A stretch of DNA of 64,000 nt, from contig OX327694.1 in assembly GCA_946807835.1 (NCBI GenBank), positions 8,320,001-8,384,000 of the forward strand, in the 5' to 3' direction. The notes under the pieces were generated by a model that saw only the letters and a list, made by a program, of their open reading frames with translations, was not told the origin of the DNA and searched no databases. The position numbers and the translations under genes are program-made. Source of the stretch: Ailanthus altissimus. Taxonomy: Eukaryota > Streptophyta > Magnoliopsida > Sapindales > Simaroubaceae. Each line of letters starts with the position of its first letter. Positions within the stretch are counted from its first letter, which is position 1. This document shows positions 45,891-57,431 of the stretch, piece by piece.

Positions 45891-47445
45891 TGATGAACAC
45901 ATGAAAATGCATGTTGTTAAAAGATTCAATCACCATTTCATGTCACTAATTTTAGTATTTTCTGTATTTTTAGCTTGAAATAAAGTGTTCTCCTTAAATT
46001 GTGATTAATGAATGTTATTTGGACAGGTTTAGGTAAACTAGACATAACTCTCAATGTAGAAATCGAAATGAAGAAATTCTTGAACCTAGTGTAACATGAC
46101 TCAATCTTACACAAATTTGAAGAATAGTGGAAAAGCCAAACCCAACATGTTATGGGCTAAAAATTGAGATACAACAGAATCGGACTACAACTCTTACCCA
46201 GCTTGACCCAATTCACGTATTTGGACCGTATCTCACAAAATACGTACTCAATTGGTATAATTCTTGAGGCTGTGAATTGCTGACTTTACTATCAACAACT
46301 CGTATGTTTATGGTAAAGTCCAAATCAGCCGTTATCATGGACCAAATCGCATTGCAAGTGGGTAAAATGGTTGTTGGCCGAATTCTGATGTATCTTTGGA
46401 ATTTTGCTCATATCTCATTGGATACTCATCCAATTTGCATGAAATCAGTGCCTATGGAAAGAAGAGTCAAAATTATACAACTTTCATGTCGGCTGTAGAA
46501 GTTGAATTGATCATTTACATTATCAAAAATGTGCTGCAAGTGGATACACGAGTTATTGGCTTAAAATTATTGAAGATTGATGTCATCCATGACATATGTC
46601 CATTCATTGCCTATATAAGGAGACCCTTAGAACGTTTTTAATAGATAAATTCTCTCTTCTTTTATTCTCATTAACATGTATTGTAATTTAGGCTAGATTT
46701 CCTAGCAAGGCTAAGAGATGAACTTTTATGTGTAGTAAATCTACTTCCATGCTTTGATTCGGTGTCAAGAGCTATAAATGTTGTAAGTTTGGTTTTGATT
46801 AAACTCTTATCTATTTTATTTTCTATAATCCAGAGGTTATAATTCTCATGTCTCATATATGTTCAGTCATGCTTTTCTTATGTGATTCATGTTGATTTAT
46901 AATTGTTACTGGTTATATTGTTTTATATGTTAATCTTTTACTGCAGTATTGTCAATTTGATATATTGTCGATCTTGGATAACATGTAAGGGCAATAAATG
47001 TTTGATATTCAAGTTAATCTTTTATTGCAATATTGTCAAAATGATATATTGTCGATCTTAGATAACTTGTATAAATAACATGATGTGTGTTAATGCTTGC
47101 AAAGAGTTTAACTAAATCAAATACATGTGTTATCAAATGTGCTATATATTACATACCTTCCGATTGATTGTTTGGAATGTGAAACTTTCAGTTGAGTTAT
47201 AAATATCGAATCAAAGTATAGAGTAGATTTATAAAGCATAATTGTGATTCTCAAAGCCTTGCTTAAATCATCATAAGACATTTTCCTCAATTCATAGACA
47301 ATTCTATCTTATCCGTTTAAATCAATTAACCCTTTGCTACTGCTTTAATATTTTACTTCACTAACCTATTTTGCCAAGAGCTTCCTCGTGGGATCGACAC
47401 CTCAATCTATACTGCGATAGCCGCGTTATATTTTGAGCGTAAACA
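45891..47445 (+). repeat. 3' LTR of the gypsy element
   Basis: 1555 bp, same length as the 5' LTR and over 99% identical by eye. Ends GCGTAAACA, followed by the ACACC duplication. Confidence 0.95.
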
Positions 47446-49177
47446 ACACCCGACGTCATTTTATTTCTGCTGATGTCACATTTTTTTAGTCTTCCCCTTT
47501 CTTTTCTTCCTTTGCTTCCGAAAATATGTCAATCACAGAAGCTCTTCCAATTTCTTATATTATTCCTCTTCTTGAGTTAAACACTGAACCTATTCCTGTC
47601 CCACAGCATGATCCTCCCACCGATGATTCTCCCTCTCCGGCTCGTGATAGTCTTGTTTCTTTTGATTCTACAGGTGCTGACAATGATACCGCTCTTGAAG
47701 CTTTTGAGGTTCCCGTTGACTTACTTCCTGCTTCAAACTCCTCTCCTACTAAGGTTCTGCCACTTGTTGACCAATTTTCAATTGTTGTTCGTAAAGATAT
47801 ATGTTCCACTCGCAACCCTCATCTATGTACAACTTTCTTAGTTATCATCAATTATCTTCCCCATATTATACCTTTATGTCTATTTTATCGTCTGTTTCTA
47901 CTCCTAAAATACTTCATGAGACTCTTTTACACCCTAGTTGGCATCAAGTAATGGTTGAGAAAACGATTATTTTGCATACTAATGGTACATGAGAATTGGT
48001 TCGATTACCGCCAGGACACTCCACGGTTGGTTGTCGATGGGTGTACATTGTCAAGATTGGACCTAATGGTCAGGTAGACAGATTGAAAACTCTGTTGGTT
48101 GAAAAATGGTACATTCAGACTTATGGGTAGGACTATTATGAGACTTTCTCTCCTATGGCTAAAATATCATCTGTTTGGTTGTTCTTGTCTATAGCTGTTA
48201 TATCATCAATGGCCTTTGCACCAACTCGATATCAAAAATACTTTTCTTCATGGTGAGCTTCAAAAAGAAATATATTTGGAGCAACCACCTGGATTTGTTG
48301 CTTAGGAGGAGTCTGGTTTGGTGTGTAAACTTTAACGCTCCTTGTATGGTTTAAAACAATCTCCTCGTGCCTGGTTTGACCATTTTAGTACTGTTATCCA
48401 AGAGTTTTGCATGATTCGAAGTGAGTCAGATTATTCTATTTTCTATCGACATACACCACAGGGCCAATGTATATATCTGGTAGTCTATGTTGATGATATT
48501 GTCATTATAGGAGATGATCTGGACGATATTAAACAATTAAAGAATCACTTGTTCTGACATTTTCAGACTAAAGATTTGGGATTGCTCAGATATTTTTTTT
48601 TTATATAGAGGTTGCTCAATCTAAGTCTGGAATTGTTATCTCTTAAAGAAAATATGCGCTAAATATTCTAGAGGAAACAGAGATGTCAGACTGCAAGCCT
48701 ATAGATTCTGCTATGGATCCTAATATTAAACTTCTACTTAGATCGAGGGAGTCTCTTGCAGATTTTGAGAGATATCGGAGACTAGTTAGTAAGCTTAATT
48801 ATCTCACCATCACACGACCTAATATTTCCTATTCAATCAGTGTTGTCAGTCAGTTTCTATAGTCTCTATGTGATAGTTATTGTGATGCAGTTATCCGAAT
48901 CTTACGGTATATCAAGGGTGGACCAAAAAAAGGTTTGCTATATGAGAATAAGGGTCATACACACGTAGTTGGATATTCAGATACTGATTGGGCAAGTTTT
49001 CCAATAGATAGACATTCTACTACTGTGTATTATATTCTTATTGGAGGAAACCTTGTATCATGGAAAAGTAAGAGGTAAGAAGTTGTTACGAGGTCAACCG
49101 CAAAAGCAGAATATCATGTCATGGCCTTAGCAACGTGTGAGCATATATGGTTGAAACAATTGATTCAAGAACTGAAA

Positions 49178-49198
49178 TATATATATATATATATATAT
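49178..49198. repeat. (AT)n microsatellite inside copia B RNase H
   Basis: About ten AT units, expanding a short stretch of the RNase H frame into a tyrosine-isoleucine run. Confidence 0.85.
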
Positions 49199-49450
49199 CA
49201 CAAATGAAGCTATTTTGTAATAATCAAGCTACACTTCACATTTCATCCAACCTGATATTTCATAAAAGGACTAAGCATATAGAAATTGATTGTCACTTTA
49301 TTCGAGAGAATATTTTGTCTGGCTGTATTTTCACAAGTCATGTTTGCTCAAACAACGAGTTAGCAGACATTCTCACTAAATCTCTCGGAAGTCCTCAAAT
49401 TGATTTTATTTATAACAAGCTTGGCGCATATGATTTATACACTCCAGCTT

Positions 49451-49459
49451 GAGGGGGAG
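49451..49459 (+). other. polypurine tract of copia B
   Basis: GAGGGGGAG directly before the 3' LTR. Confidence 0.85.
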
Positions 49460-49642
49460 TGTTGAAATGTATATGATATTTTGTATATATTTATAGTCAA
49501 TATCATAAAATAGAAAATAGATTGATAATCTTCCAAATATGACTAATTGACCTTCTAAATATGACACATAACTTCACCTGTATAATGATGTATTTTTCTT
49601 ATTATCAATGAACAAGTATTTTTCTTTCTCTATTTTTTCACA
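49460..49642 (+). repeat. 3' LTR of copia B
   Basis: 183 bp, TGTTGAAATG to TTCACA. About 21 differences from the 5' LTR, mostly C/T and G/A. Confidence 0.92.
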
Positions 49643-50073
49643 ATATATAACCTAAAAATTTTATCTAACCAGGCAATGTGAAATTATGACACCTAACCTT
49701 TACTTTATCCATCTTAGCATTATTTATGGCCATCTAATCCATCTTAGCTCCATTATCTATGGCCTCAAGAATCTTGGATCCTGGATGTTATAATCTTAGC
49801 CTCTTAAGGGACACATGGCCTCGTGTGCCGAGGCCCCTGGGGACACATGACTGACCCATAACCTTAAGGATCGCACAGCACGTGTGCGCTAGTTATAGCC
49901 TAGACTGTGGGCTCACTGGCTTACACCGCGAGATAAATCCAGATTTGATAATATTTGTAATAACTTGCTCCCATACAATATGACATTGTCCACTTTATAT
50001 CTAGACTCGTACAATTTTATTCTTGGGTCTCCTCAAAAAGTCTCATACTAATTAAGAAATGACTCTACATATA
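49643..50073. repeat. unclassified repeat between copia B and the solo LTR
   Basis: The first 125 bases (ATATATAACC, TTTTATCTAA, then a TCCA-CTT phrase) match 52402-52515 beyond the solo LTR. The rest is less AT-rich, with words such as CGAGGCCCCTGG and a TGACATTGTCCACTTTATAT phrase that I associate with dispersed plant repeats, without naming a family. Confidence 0.45.
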
Positions 50074-52401
50074 TGTTGGATACGGTGTGTAATGTGTATA
50101 GCTACGTATAATTTCAAAAATTAAATACGCAGCGGAAGTATTCATACATATTATACACTATATAACAAACTCAAGCATATAATCATATGTATGATCATTC
50201 AAGCACATATATATATATATCTCATATATATATATTTTCATGCATAATATAAAATGAATTGTAAATAAATAACCTACCCGGTTTTGAAGATAGCTTTACA
50301 ATTCTTCAAGATCTTCAATCTTCAATTTGTTGAGCTCACCTTGAAGTGTTCCCTTGCACAATTCTAGTTCACAACTAAATCCGGTGGGATTGTGAAGCTA
50401 GAATGGCAGTCTTGAATTTTCAGCAAATGATTGTTTTAACACTTAAAACAATTGTCATTATGAATTATTACTACCAAGAGATGAGAAGAATTAAGTGTTT
50501 TCTTTTGTTCTTTACAACTCTTTGTTATAAACCTTAGTAAGCCTTTGCATATTCTCTCAACTCTTTGAGAAATACACTTAGAAAATGCTCTCAATTCTCT
50601 CTACTCTCTCTTTGGCCAAATCTTACCTTCATTCTACACAAATTGAACTTTTTCAATTCTTGGTTTAGTGCAAAGAATGATTACTACTCTTAGTGCTTCA
50701 CCACCACTTAGCCATGTTTGCCATTACAAACATTAATCAATCATATTTTTCATTCAATAAATTGATTCATACGTATAAATCAATTTCTAGAGAGTAAATG
50801 GCAATTAAACAATGCTAAGTAGTTTCACCACTTCCTTAATGCATCATTTAAGTAATTCTAAGTGGCCAACATTGTTAATTATTAATAACAAGTGCTTACT
50901 CCATTACTTAATGGTGTTTGCCACTTATTTCAATTAATAATAATAATGTTATTAATATATAAAATATTAATAATTCAAAACTATTTTGAATATTTACATT
51001 TACCATATATGTATTTACCAAGCAAGGTAAATAGGTAAATACATGGTAAATTATTTATAGAGCAAGATTGTGCCACTTGTCAATTTCTTATTGGTTAACA
51101 ACTCTTGTAAACCAATAATGTATTTTACATTCAATTATTTACAAGTGAATAATAAAAGGAACCTTGAAACATTTTTCACTTTGCTGAAAAATTGTTGGAT
51201 TAATTGTTCAATCCAATTTGCTGCCCCGGTGCACAACGATTACACTTCATATTGTGAGACTCTCTAGGTCCATACCCGATTTTTCATATGAAACTATTTC
51301 ACACACATGTTACGAATATTACAAAATGGTGCATTAGACCATACAAGTTGAGGTTAAAACATATTCGTATAATCTTTCCATCATAAATATCCTAGAAAAG
51401 TGAAGATATAGATCAACACCGTCAAGTCTCCATGTGCTCAACCATAAACTTATCTCTAAATTTGTATTTCAATAAATAATATCCGTAAACCCTTTTATGA
51501 TATTATTTTCCTGAGGATAAAATTAATTCTCGGATATGTCTGCTTATGGCCATAAGACTTTCTGAAATACAATTTTGGAGTTTCAGGATATTTTACTCAC
51601 CTAATTGAGTTGATGGATCCTATATCTGTACACACCGGATTCCATGAGCATCGGACCATACCCAGCGACACCCAACGGTCAGACCATGAAAGGTATCTAA
51701 CATGTGTGAAACCAAAGTATGGTGGATCACTCACAAGTCCACTATGGCACTCATGTCTAAGGACCACGAATACTATTCAACTCGAAAGATCCTCTATTGA
51801 CGGCTTTATGGGATGTCTATTGGAGATCTTTGTGAGTTTGTTCAATATTCAGTCCTTACTGAATACTTGTATCTCTATACGAGTTTTCATTAAACTCATG
51901 GTCTGTTAAGACTAACCATCTGGACTATCTAGATATAGACATACACTGATCTATATATATATTAAGGTCTTCACTAACAGACCCGCATTAGTAAAGATAG
52001 ATCAGGAACATTAATTTTAAGAACATATTTGCATAACAACATTTCCTAGCACCATTTACAACTCATTGCAACTATGTTATTACTAATATATTCTTAGGTC
52101 TTTGTCCTATTTCAGACAAGACTGTAACTCTTTAGATTTTGCTAACTCTTATAACCTGATAACTCTTATTAGTGCTAACTTTTAGCATTTATATCTTTTA
52201 GCGTTACTAACTCTTATTACTAATCTAAACTCCTTTAGATCAGATCTGAACTCTTTCAGATCATGCAATGTCTAAAACGTTACAAGCATCTTACCATATT
52301 TGTATATAAAATAATTAGTGATATATATAAATCATAATTGTATAAACATAAAATAAATATTTATACACAAAAGGGATGGCACGTAAGCACAAATCCCAAC
52401 A
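50074..52401 (-). repeat. solo LTR of the TGTT...AACA family, perfect TSD
   Basis: 2328 bp from TGTTGGATAC to ATCCCAACA, with inverted ends TGTTGG/CCAACA. Flanked by ATATA on both sides (50069-50073 and 52402-52406). Same family as 12960-16353 and 53672-54668, related to 2011-4178 and 7604-9712, and in the same (minus) orientation. No internal region. The open frames at 51070-51267 and 51610-51909 lie inside and are not genes. Confidence 0.85.
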
Positions 52402-53671
52402 ATATATAACCCAAAACTTTATCTAATTAGGCGGTGTCAAATTCTAACACTTGACTCTCACTTCATCCACCTTGATCTTATTATTTATTATAACCTCAAA
52501 AATCTTGTATGTCAAGTATTACATTTTTGCAACATGAAATTGCATCTAAACAAGATACATGAAAGGGATAATTTTATCTTTGAAGAAAAGCTGGAATAGC
52601 TTCAGACCTAATAGACATGACAAGCTTATATTTTGTGAAATAAAATATCAAGTCAGATGACCAACTCAATAGTATTCTATAGTTGGTCAAGAACATTTGC
52701 ATTAAATCATGATAACCTAAGAAGTATCAAGAACATTTGCATGTGTTTGTATACATTAAAAGAATGTCAAAAATATTATCTTATACGAATAGGAATCTGA
52801 AAATATTACTCCCACGCTCTATAATTACTACAAAAGAGAAATAGTAATCTGGAAAATATTACTCTCATGCTCCATAATCACAACAAAAGAGAACTAATTA
52901 ATGAACAAACACCACATAATATTAATAATATCTTCTAAATCATTCTTTGGAAATGTGAAAAGTTAAAACAAATCAGCCACAAGACTCAATAAAATTGAGC
53001 TTCAATCCTAACTAGAGTCGCAAAACATAAATATATATATATATTGACATAGAGAAGTAAAACCATTAATACTTGGAAGTTTTCAATGTTCTCCATCTAT
53101 CCATCTATTGTCACAAGGAAACAATTTTTTATTTCCTCCCGTTGGGCTGTGGATAAGGCACAAAAGATCTTTAATATTGTGGCATAGAGGCAAAAATACT
53201 AATCTAATCCCTCCCTTAAACAAACCACATCCTAAAAAGAACATAAACTTATAACTATCTGCTTATACTGTTTTGGAGCATTAATGCACAGCAATTTCTC
53301 ACAAAATAAGAACAAAAAAGAGTAACAAAATAATGACATTATGATTATACATAAATGATTCACAAGAATTAGATATCTCTTTTCACTTAAAATAATAGCA
53401 ATATTAGGTTAAAGAAAACAATGGCTTTTCTTGTTTGAACATTTTCCTCTTGTATGGAGGTTGTTCTTGTCCATTCTTTTTTCCCCTCTTCCACTTTTTC
53501 TTTTTGTTCCAAATAATTACAAATAAGCTCATTAAAAAGTAACACGAGAGTGATCTGTTGATAACTAACCTTTTGGTGGAGCTGCATTGTCAATCCTATA
53601 CATTGCACTTCAAATTTTTTAGAAAATTAGTACGACTCTTTCTTAGTTTCTTCTCAACAAAAATATGTATA
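52402..53671. other. intergenic; begins with a partial repeat of 49643-49770
   Basis: 52402-52515 resembles 49643-49770. The rest is AT-rich. The minus-strand open frame at 53387-53608 shows nothing recognisable. Confidence 0.45.
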
Positions 53672-54668
53672 ATCATGAGCATCAAACCATACCCAGCGAT
53701 ACCTAATAATCAGACTATGAAATATTTCTGACATGTGTAGAACCAAAGTATAGTGGATCACTCACAAGCCCACCATGACACTCAAGTTAAAGGACCATTA
53801 ATATTACTTAACTTGAAAGACCCTCCATTGATAGCTTTATGAGATGTCTATTAGAGGTCTTCATAAGTTTGTTTAGTATTCAGTCCTTACTGAATACTTG
53901 TATCTTTATACAAGCTTTCACTAAACTCACGGTTTGCTAAGACTAACCATATGAACTATCCAGACATGGACATATACCGATCTATATATTTACTAAAGTA
54001 TTCATTAATAGACCAGCATCAGTGAAGATAGATCAAGAACATAATATTTGAGAACATCTTTACATAATGACATTTTCTAGCACTATTTATAACTCTTTGC
54101 AACTATGTCATTACTAATATATTCTCAGATTTTTGTCCTATTTTGGATAAGGCTTTAACTCTTTAGATATTACTGACTCTTATAACCTAATAACTCTTAT
54201 CAGTGCTAACTCTTAGCATTTATAACTCTCAGTGTTGCTAATTTTTAGCACTAATCTAAACTCTTTTAGATCAAGAACATAATATTTGAGAACATCTTTA
54301 CATAATGACATTTTCTAGCACTATTTATAACTCTTTGCAACTACGTCATTACTAATATATTCTCAGGTTTTTGTCCCATTTTAGATAAGGCTTTAATTCT
54401 TTAGATATTACTGACTCTTATAACCTAATAACTCTTATCAGTGCTAACTCTTAACATTTATAACTCTTAGTGTTGCTAATTTTTAGCACTAATCTAAACT
54501 CTTTTAGACCAGATATGAACTCTTTCAGATCATATAATATCTGAAATGTTACAAGCATCTTACCATATATAAAATATAATTAGTGAATTAATGAAATGAT
54601 AATACTAGTATAAATATTAATCAAATATTTATACATAAAAGGATGGCACGTAAGCGCAAATCCTAACA
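53672..54668 (-). repeat. truncated LTR of the TGTT...AACA family with internal duplication
   Basis: Collinear with the right-hand part of the solo LTR at 50074-52401, starting at ATGAGCATC and ending AAATCCTAACA. A segment of about 238 bp is present twice in tandem (54031-54268 and 54269-54506), beginning GATCAAGAACATAATATTTG each time. Confidence 0.75.
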
Positions 54669-55700
54669 GATAAATGGTACTAAAATTGTAGGTAAAGCTA
54701 GAGGTTTTGTAAAAATCCTTTTTCTTGTTTCAAAAAATGGCTTTTTGATTTTATGTTTATAAATATCAATATTCTTTTTTATTCATAAAAAGCGCTATAT
54801 TTAACTATTTTCTATATTTTAGCCTAATTTTCGTCTAGAAATATGTATGTGATGATATGTTTGGTAGGGGTTTATTACCTTCTAAAAAGTTCAAGGATAC
54901 TGCTTGGATACCATGGATAGGAAAAGTAGTTTTAATCAAAACAGACAATGGCCTAATTAGCTTATTAAAGGAATATGTGAGGAAGGGATGGTATCGAGTA
55001 ATTGTGGACTTTGAGGTACTGCCCTTAGATTTAGTGACATCCCTTCTCAAAGACCCAGTAAACTCTAAAATACCCAGTAAAGTGGCCTTATCAGACCAAA
55101 AAGGAAATTATTTGATGACCCAATTGTTGACTGAAGCCTAAGTAAAAGGCCCAATAAACCAACAACTTAGCCTATGACCCAAACAGTGATTAACCTTACC
55201 CAAAATCGCAAGTTAATCGCTTATCACAAATCCCTAAAAAAACCTATCATTTCACATAGACTCCAATTTTAAAATACACCCTAGCTTATAAGCAGATTTT
55301 TTTATCTCAAGTAGAACAAAATATATCAAACCTAATATACGATCAACCTTACCATAAAACACCCAACAAGGACCTATCTTAATAGAAAATAACCCTTAAA
55401 TTCCATGTAGTCCAGAATAGACCTAAACAGAAAGTTAGTAGGGTGATGATTGGCTAAATGATTCTGAAAAGGCTTGTTATTCTAAGAACAACAATGATGA
55501 TAAGGAGTTTTAGGGTAAGGATAGAGAAGGTAGGGGTAAGGTTAGAGAAAGTGAAGATGGGAATAGAGGAGCAAAAGGTGAGAATATAATAGATAATGAA
55601 GGTTTTGAAGATGAATAAATGGTTTATTATCCAATTATTCATCTAATGATAAAGGAGATGGACCATGCATATCATTTGAAGATGATGAACTTGCTGGTAG
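54669..55700. other. region with one unrecognised open frame
   Basis: A 94-codon frame at 54857-55141 (MFGRGLLPSKKFKDTAWIPW...) is not low-complexity and contains WYRVIVDFEVLPLDLVTSLL, but I do not recognise it. It may be part of the decayed transposon that follows. No start or splice evidence. Confidence 0.3.
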
Positions 55701-57430
55701 GCAGGCCCAAAGTGTAGGTGTTGACATATGTAAAGACGGAAACACCAATCTACAAGTGGGTTTAGAGTTTGATAATATGGAGCATTTAAGAAGGGTTATG
55801 ATTAGTTATTGTATGAAATAGGGGTTTGAGCTAAAAAGACTAAAAATGAGAAAATGAGATTTTGGGCTTAGTGTGCATACCTAAGATGCACATGGTTCAT
55901 ATGTGCAACCCTTTTAAATTCTAGAACAACCTTCAGAATCTAGCAGTTTGTAGAATAATACCTATGATAGGAAATTATTGTACAGAAAAGCTCATTATAA
56001 ATGGATTGCTTCTGAATTTTAAGCTACATTAAATAGTAATCTTAAAATACTTGTTGAACAATGAATGATAAATTAATTCACTGAATGATAAATTAATTCA
56101 CAAGTATGGTCTTTACACAAGTAGGAAGAAAATATCTAAGGCAAAGAGGAAAACATTGAAGAAAGTGTTTTGGAGTCATAGTAATTCATATAAGAGATTA
56201 ATGGATTATGCAGAGATTGTGCATCTAAGAATTCTAAGGGTGTTTATGAAATTTAAAACTAAAGTGGATGATAAAGATGAATCTTTATGGTTTTAGTATT
56301 TTATGTTGTATTATCATACACTGAAGACTAGTTTTCAAAAAGATTGCGGATGATTTATTAGCCTAGATTGTTATCATTTAAAAAGGCCATATAGAGGACT
56401 TATGAATTTTGCTATGAGTTTAGATGCAAATAATGGTATATTCCCATTTGTTGTAGGAATTTGTGACTAAGAGTGTGCTGACACTTATGGTTAGTTTTTG
56501 GCAATACTTAATAAGTGGCATGACATTGGGAACCAGAGTAGAGTGACCTTTATAACTGATAGGCAAAAGGGCATAATGGTTACCTTATATATATATGAGC
56601 TAGGATCCCTAGTAAAGCATTGTTTTCAATATATTTATGCAAACTTGAGAAAGAAATAACCTCATGCAATATATAAGAAGCTTTTCTAGGTAGTTGCTAG
56701 AGCTACAAGATAGAAGGAGTAAGTAGAGAGCATGGAGCAAATCAAGACAACAAAGAAGGATTATCAAGTTGTATATGATTATCTTCAAAATATTGACAAA
56801 AGAGAGTAGGTATTACACACTTTCAATGATGAAAGTCAAGTGAGACCATGTAACCAATAACATAATTGAGTCATAAATTAGTTGGTTAAATGTGTACAGA
56901 AAGAAGCCCATTTTGACTATTTTGAAGTTCATACGTAGAAAAATGATGAGAAGATTGAATACAAGATTAGAACAAGGCAAGCAATAGAGATTAGAATAAT
57001 GTAAACTACCACTAGTTGTGAAAAGGGAATTTAAGGCTGCTAGAAAACAAGGGAGGTATATGAAATTGCTTAAGGTTAATGAGTAAAAATTTAAGGTGAT
57101 TGATGAGAATTGAGCAACAATTATAGTTGATTTAGAGAGGAGAGTATGTGATTATAGAGCCTATCAAATAATTAAGATTCCGTACAAACATGTCATGTCT
57201 TGTATTATAGTAAGGAATGAAGATCATGTGGATTATGTAGATCCTAAGTTGAGTATTGAAGCATATTTGGCCACTTTTTCAGATGTGATTTATTCATTGC
57301 TAGATCAATCTACTTGGCCTGTTGTGGAAGGGCCTATAGTCAATCTACCTATTATCAAAATAAATATTGAAAGGCTAACGATTAGTAAGAGGAGAAAGTC
57401 GGGTGAAAATAAAGATTGTGGCAAAAAATA
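55700..57430 (+). pseudogene. MULE (Mutator-like) transposase remnant, plus strand
   Basis: Cut-and-paste transposase decayed by stops. Pieces in order: the N-terminal DNA-binding domain (LEFDNMEHLRRVMISYCMK, about 55765-55820; KWIASEF, about 56000), the region before the core (RKKISKAKRKTLKKVFW, 56126), then the MULE core (SLDCYHLKRPYRGLMNFAMS, about 56360-56420; LDANNGIFPFVVGICD; RVTFITDRQKGIMV, 56539-56582). The C-terminal tail at 57195-57431 ends KRRKSGENKDCGKK, as MULE tails do. Terminal inverted repeats were not found. Confidence 0.75.
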
Positions 57431-57431
57431 A

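Larger units (their letters stand above)
37523..47445 (+). mobile_element. young Athila-like Ty3/gypsy element carrying extra genes
   Basis: 9923 bp with perfect target duplications ACACC (37518-37522 and 47446-47450) and two LTRs of exactly 1555 bp. I count about 12 differences between the LTRs (over 99% identical), so the insertion is recent. In order: 5' LTR, primer site, leader with six hairpin motifs, gag, protease, a short integrase C-terminal piece, a cysteine-rich gene, a LOG-type gene, a long non-coding 3' part with the Athila-type CATTGAGGACAATG motif, a polypurine tract and the 3' LTR. Reverse transcriptase, RNase H and the integrase core are absent, so it is non-autonomous. Confidence 0.95.
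47446..49459 (+). pseudogene. copia B integrase end, reverse transcriptase and RNase H, broken
   Basis: Continues copia B after the gypsy insertion. RRHFISADVTFF spans the insertion site. There follows the proline/serine-rich linker (open at 47526-47815, with PVPQHDPPTDDSPSPARD), then reverse transcriptase pieces: RWVYIVKIGPNGQVDRLKT (about 48029), YETFSPMAK, MYGLKQSPRAWFDHFS (48342), and YLVVYVDDIVIIGDDL (active site, about 48475-48520). RNase H ends with LFCNNQATLHISSN and HIEIDCHFIRENI (49207-49310) and SNNELADILTKSL. Stops and frameshifts occur throughout. An AT microsatellite (49178-49198) lies inside the RNase H frame. Confidence 0.87.
35364..49642 (+). mobile_element. Ty1/copia element B, structurally complete, split by a gypsy element
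   Basis: Flanked by perfect target duplications ATATA (35359-35363 and 49643-49647). LTRs are 183 bp each (35364-35546 and 49460-49642). The primer site for tRNA-Met follows the 5' LTR and a polypurine tract precedes the 3' LTR. Without the inserted gypsy element (37523-47445 plus one duplicated ACACC) it is about 4.3 kb. I count about 21 LTR differences in 183 bp, mostly transitions, so it is old. Its coding region has many stops, and most of gag is missing. Confidence 0.93.

Noticed and set aside
54857..55141. 94-codon frame as a possible host gene
   Set aside because: Composition looks protein-like, but I cannot match it to a family, see no introns or promoter, and it abuts a decayed MULE. 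Recorded only as an unrecognised frame.
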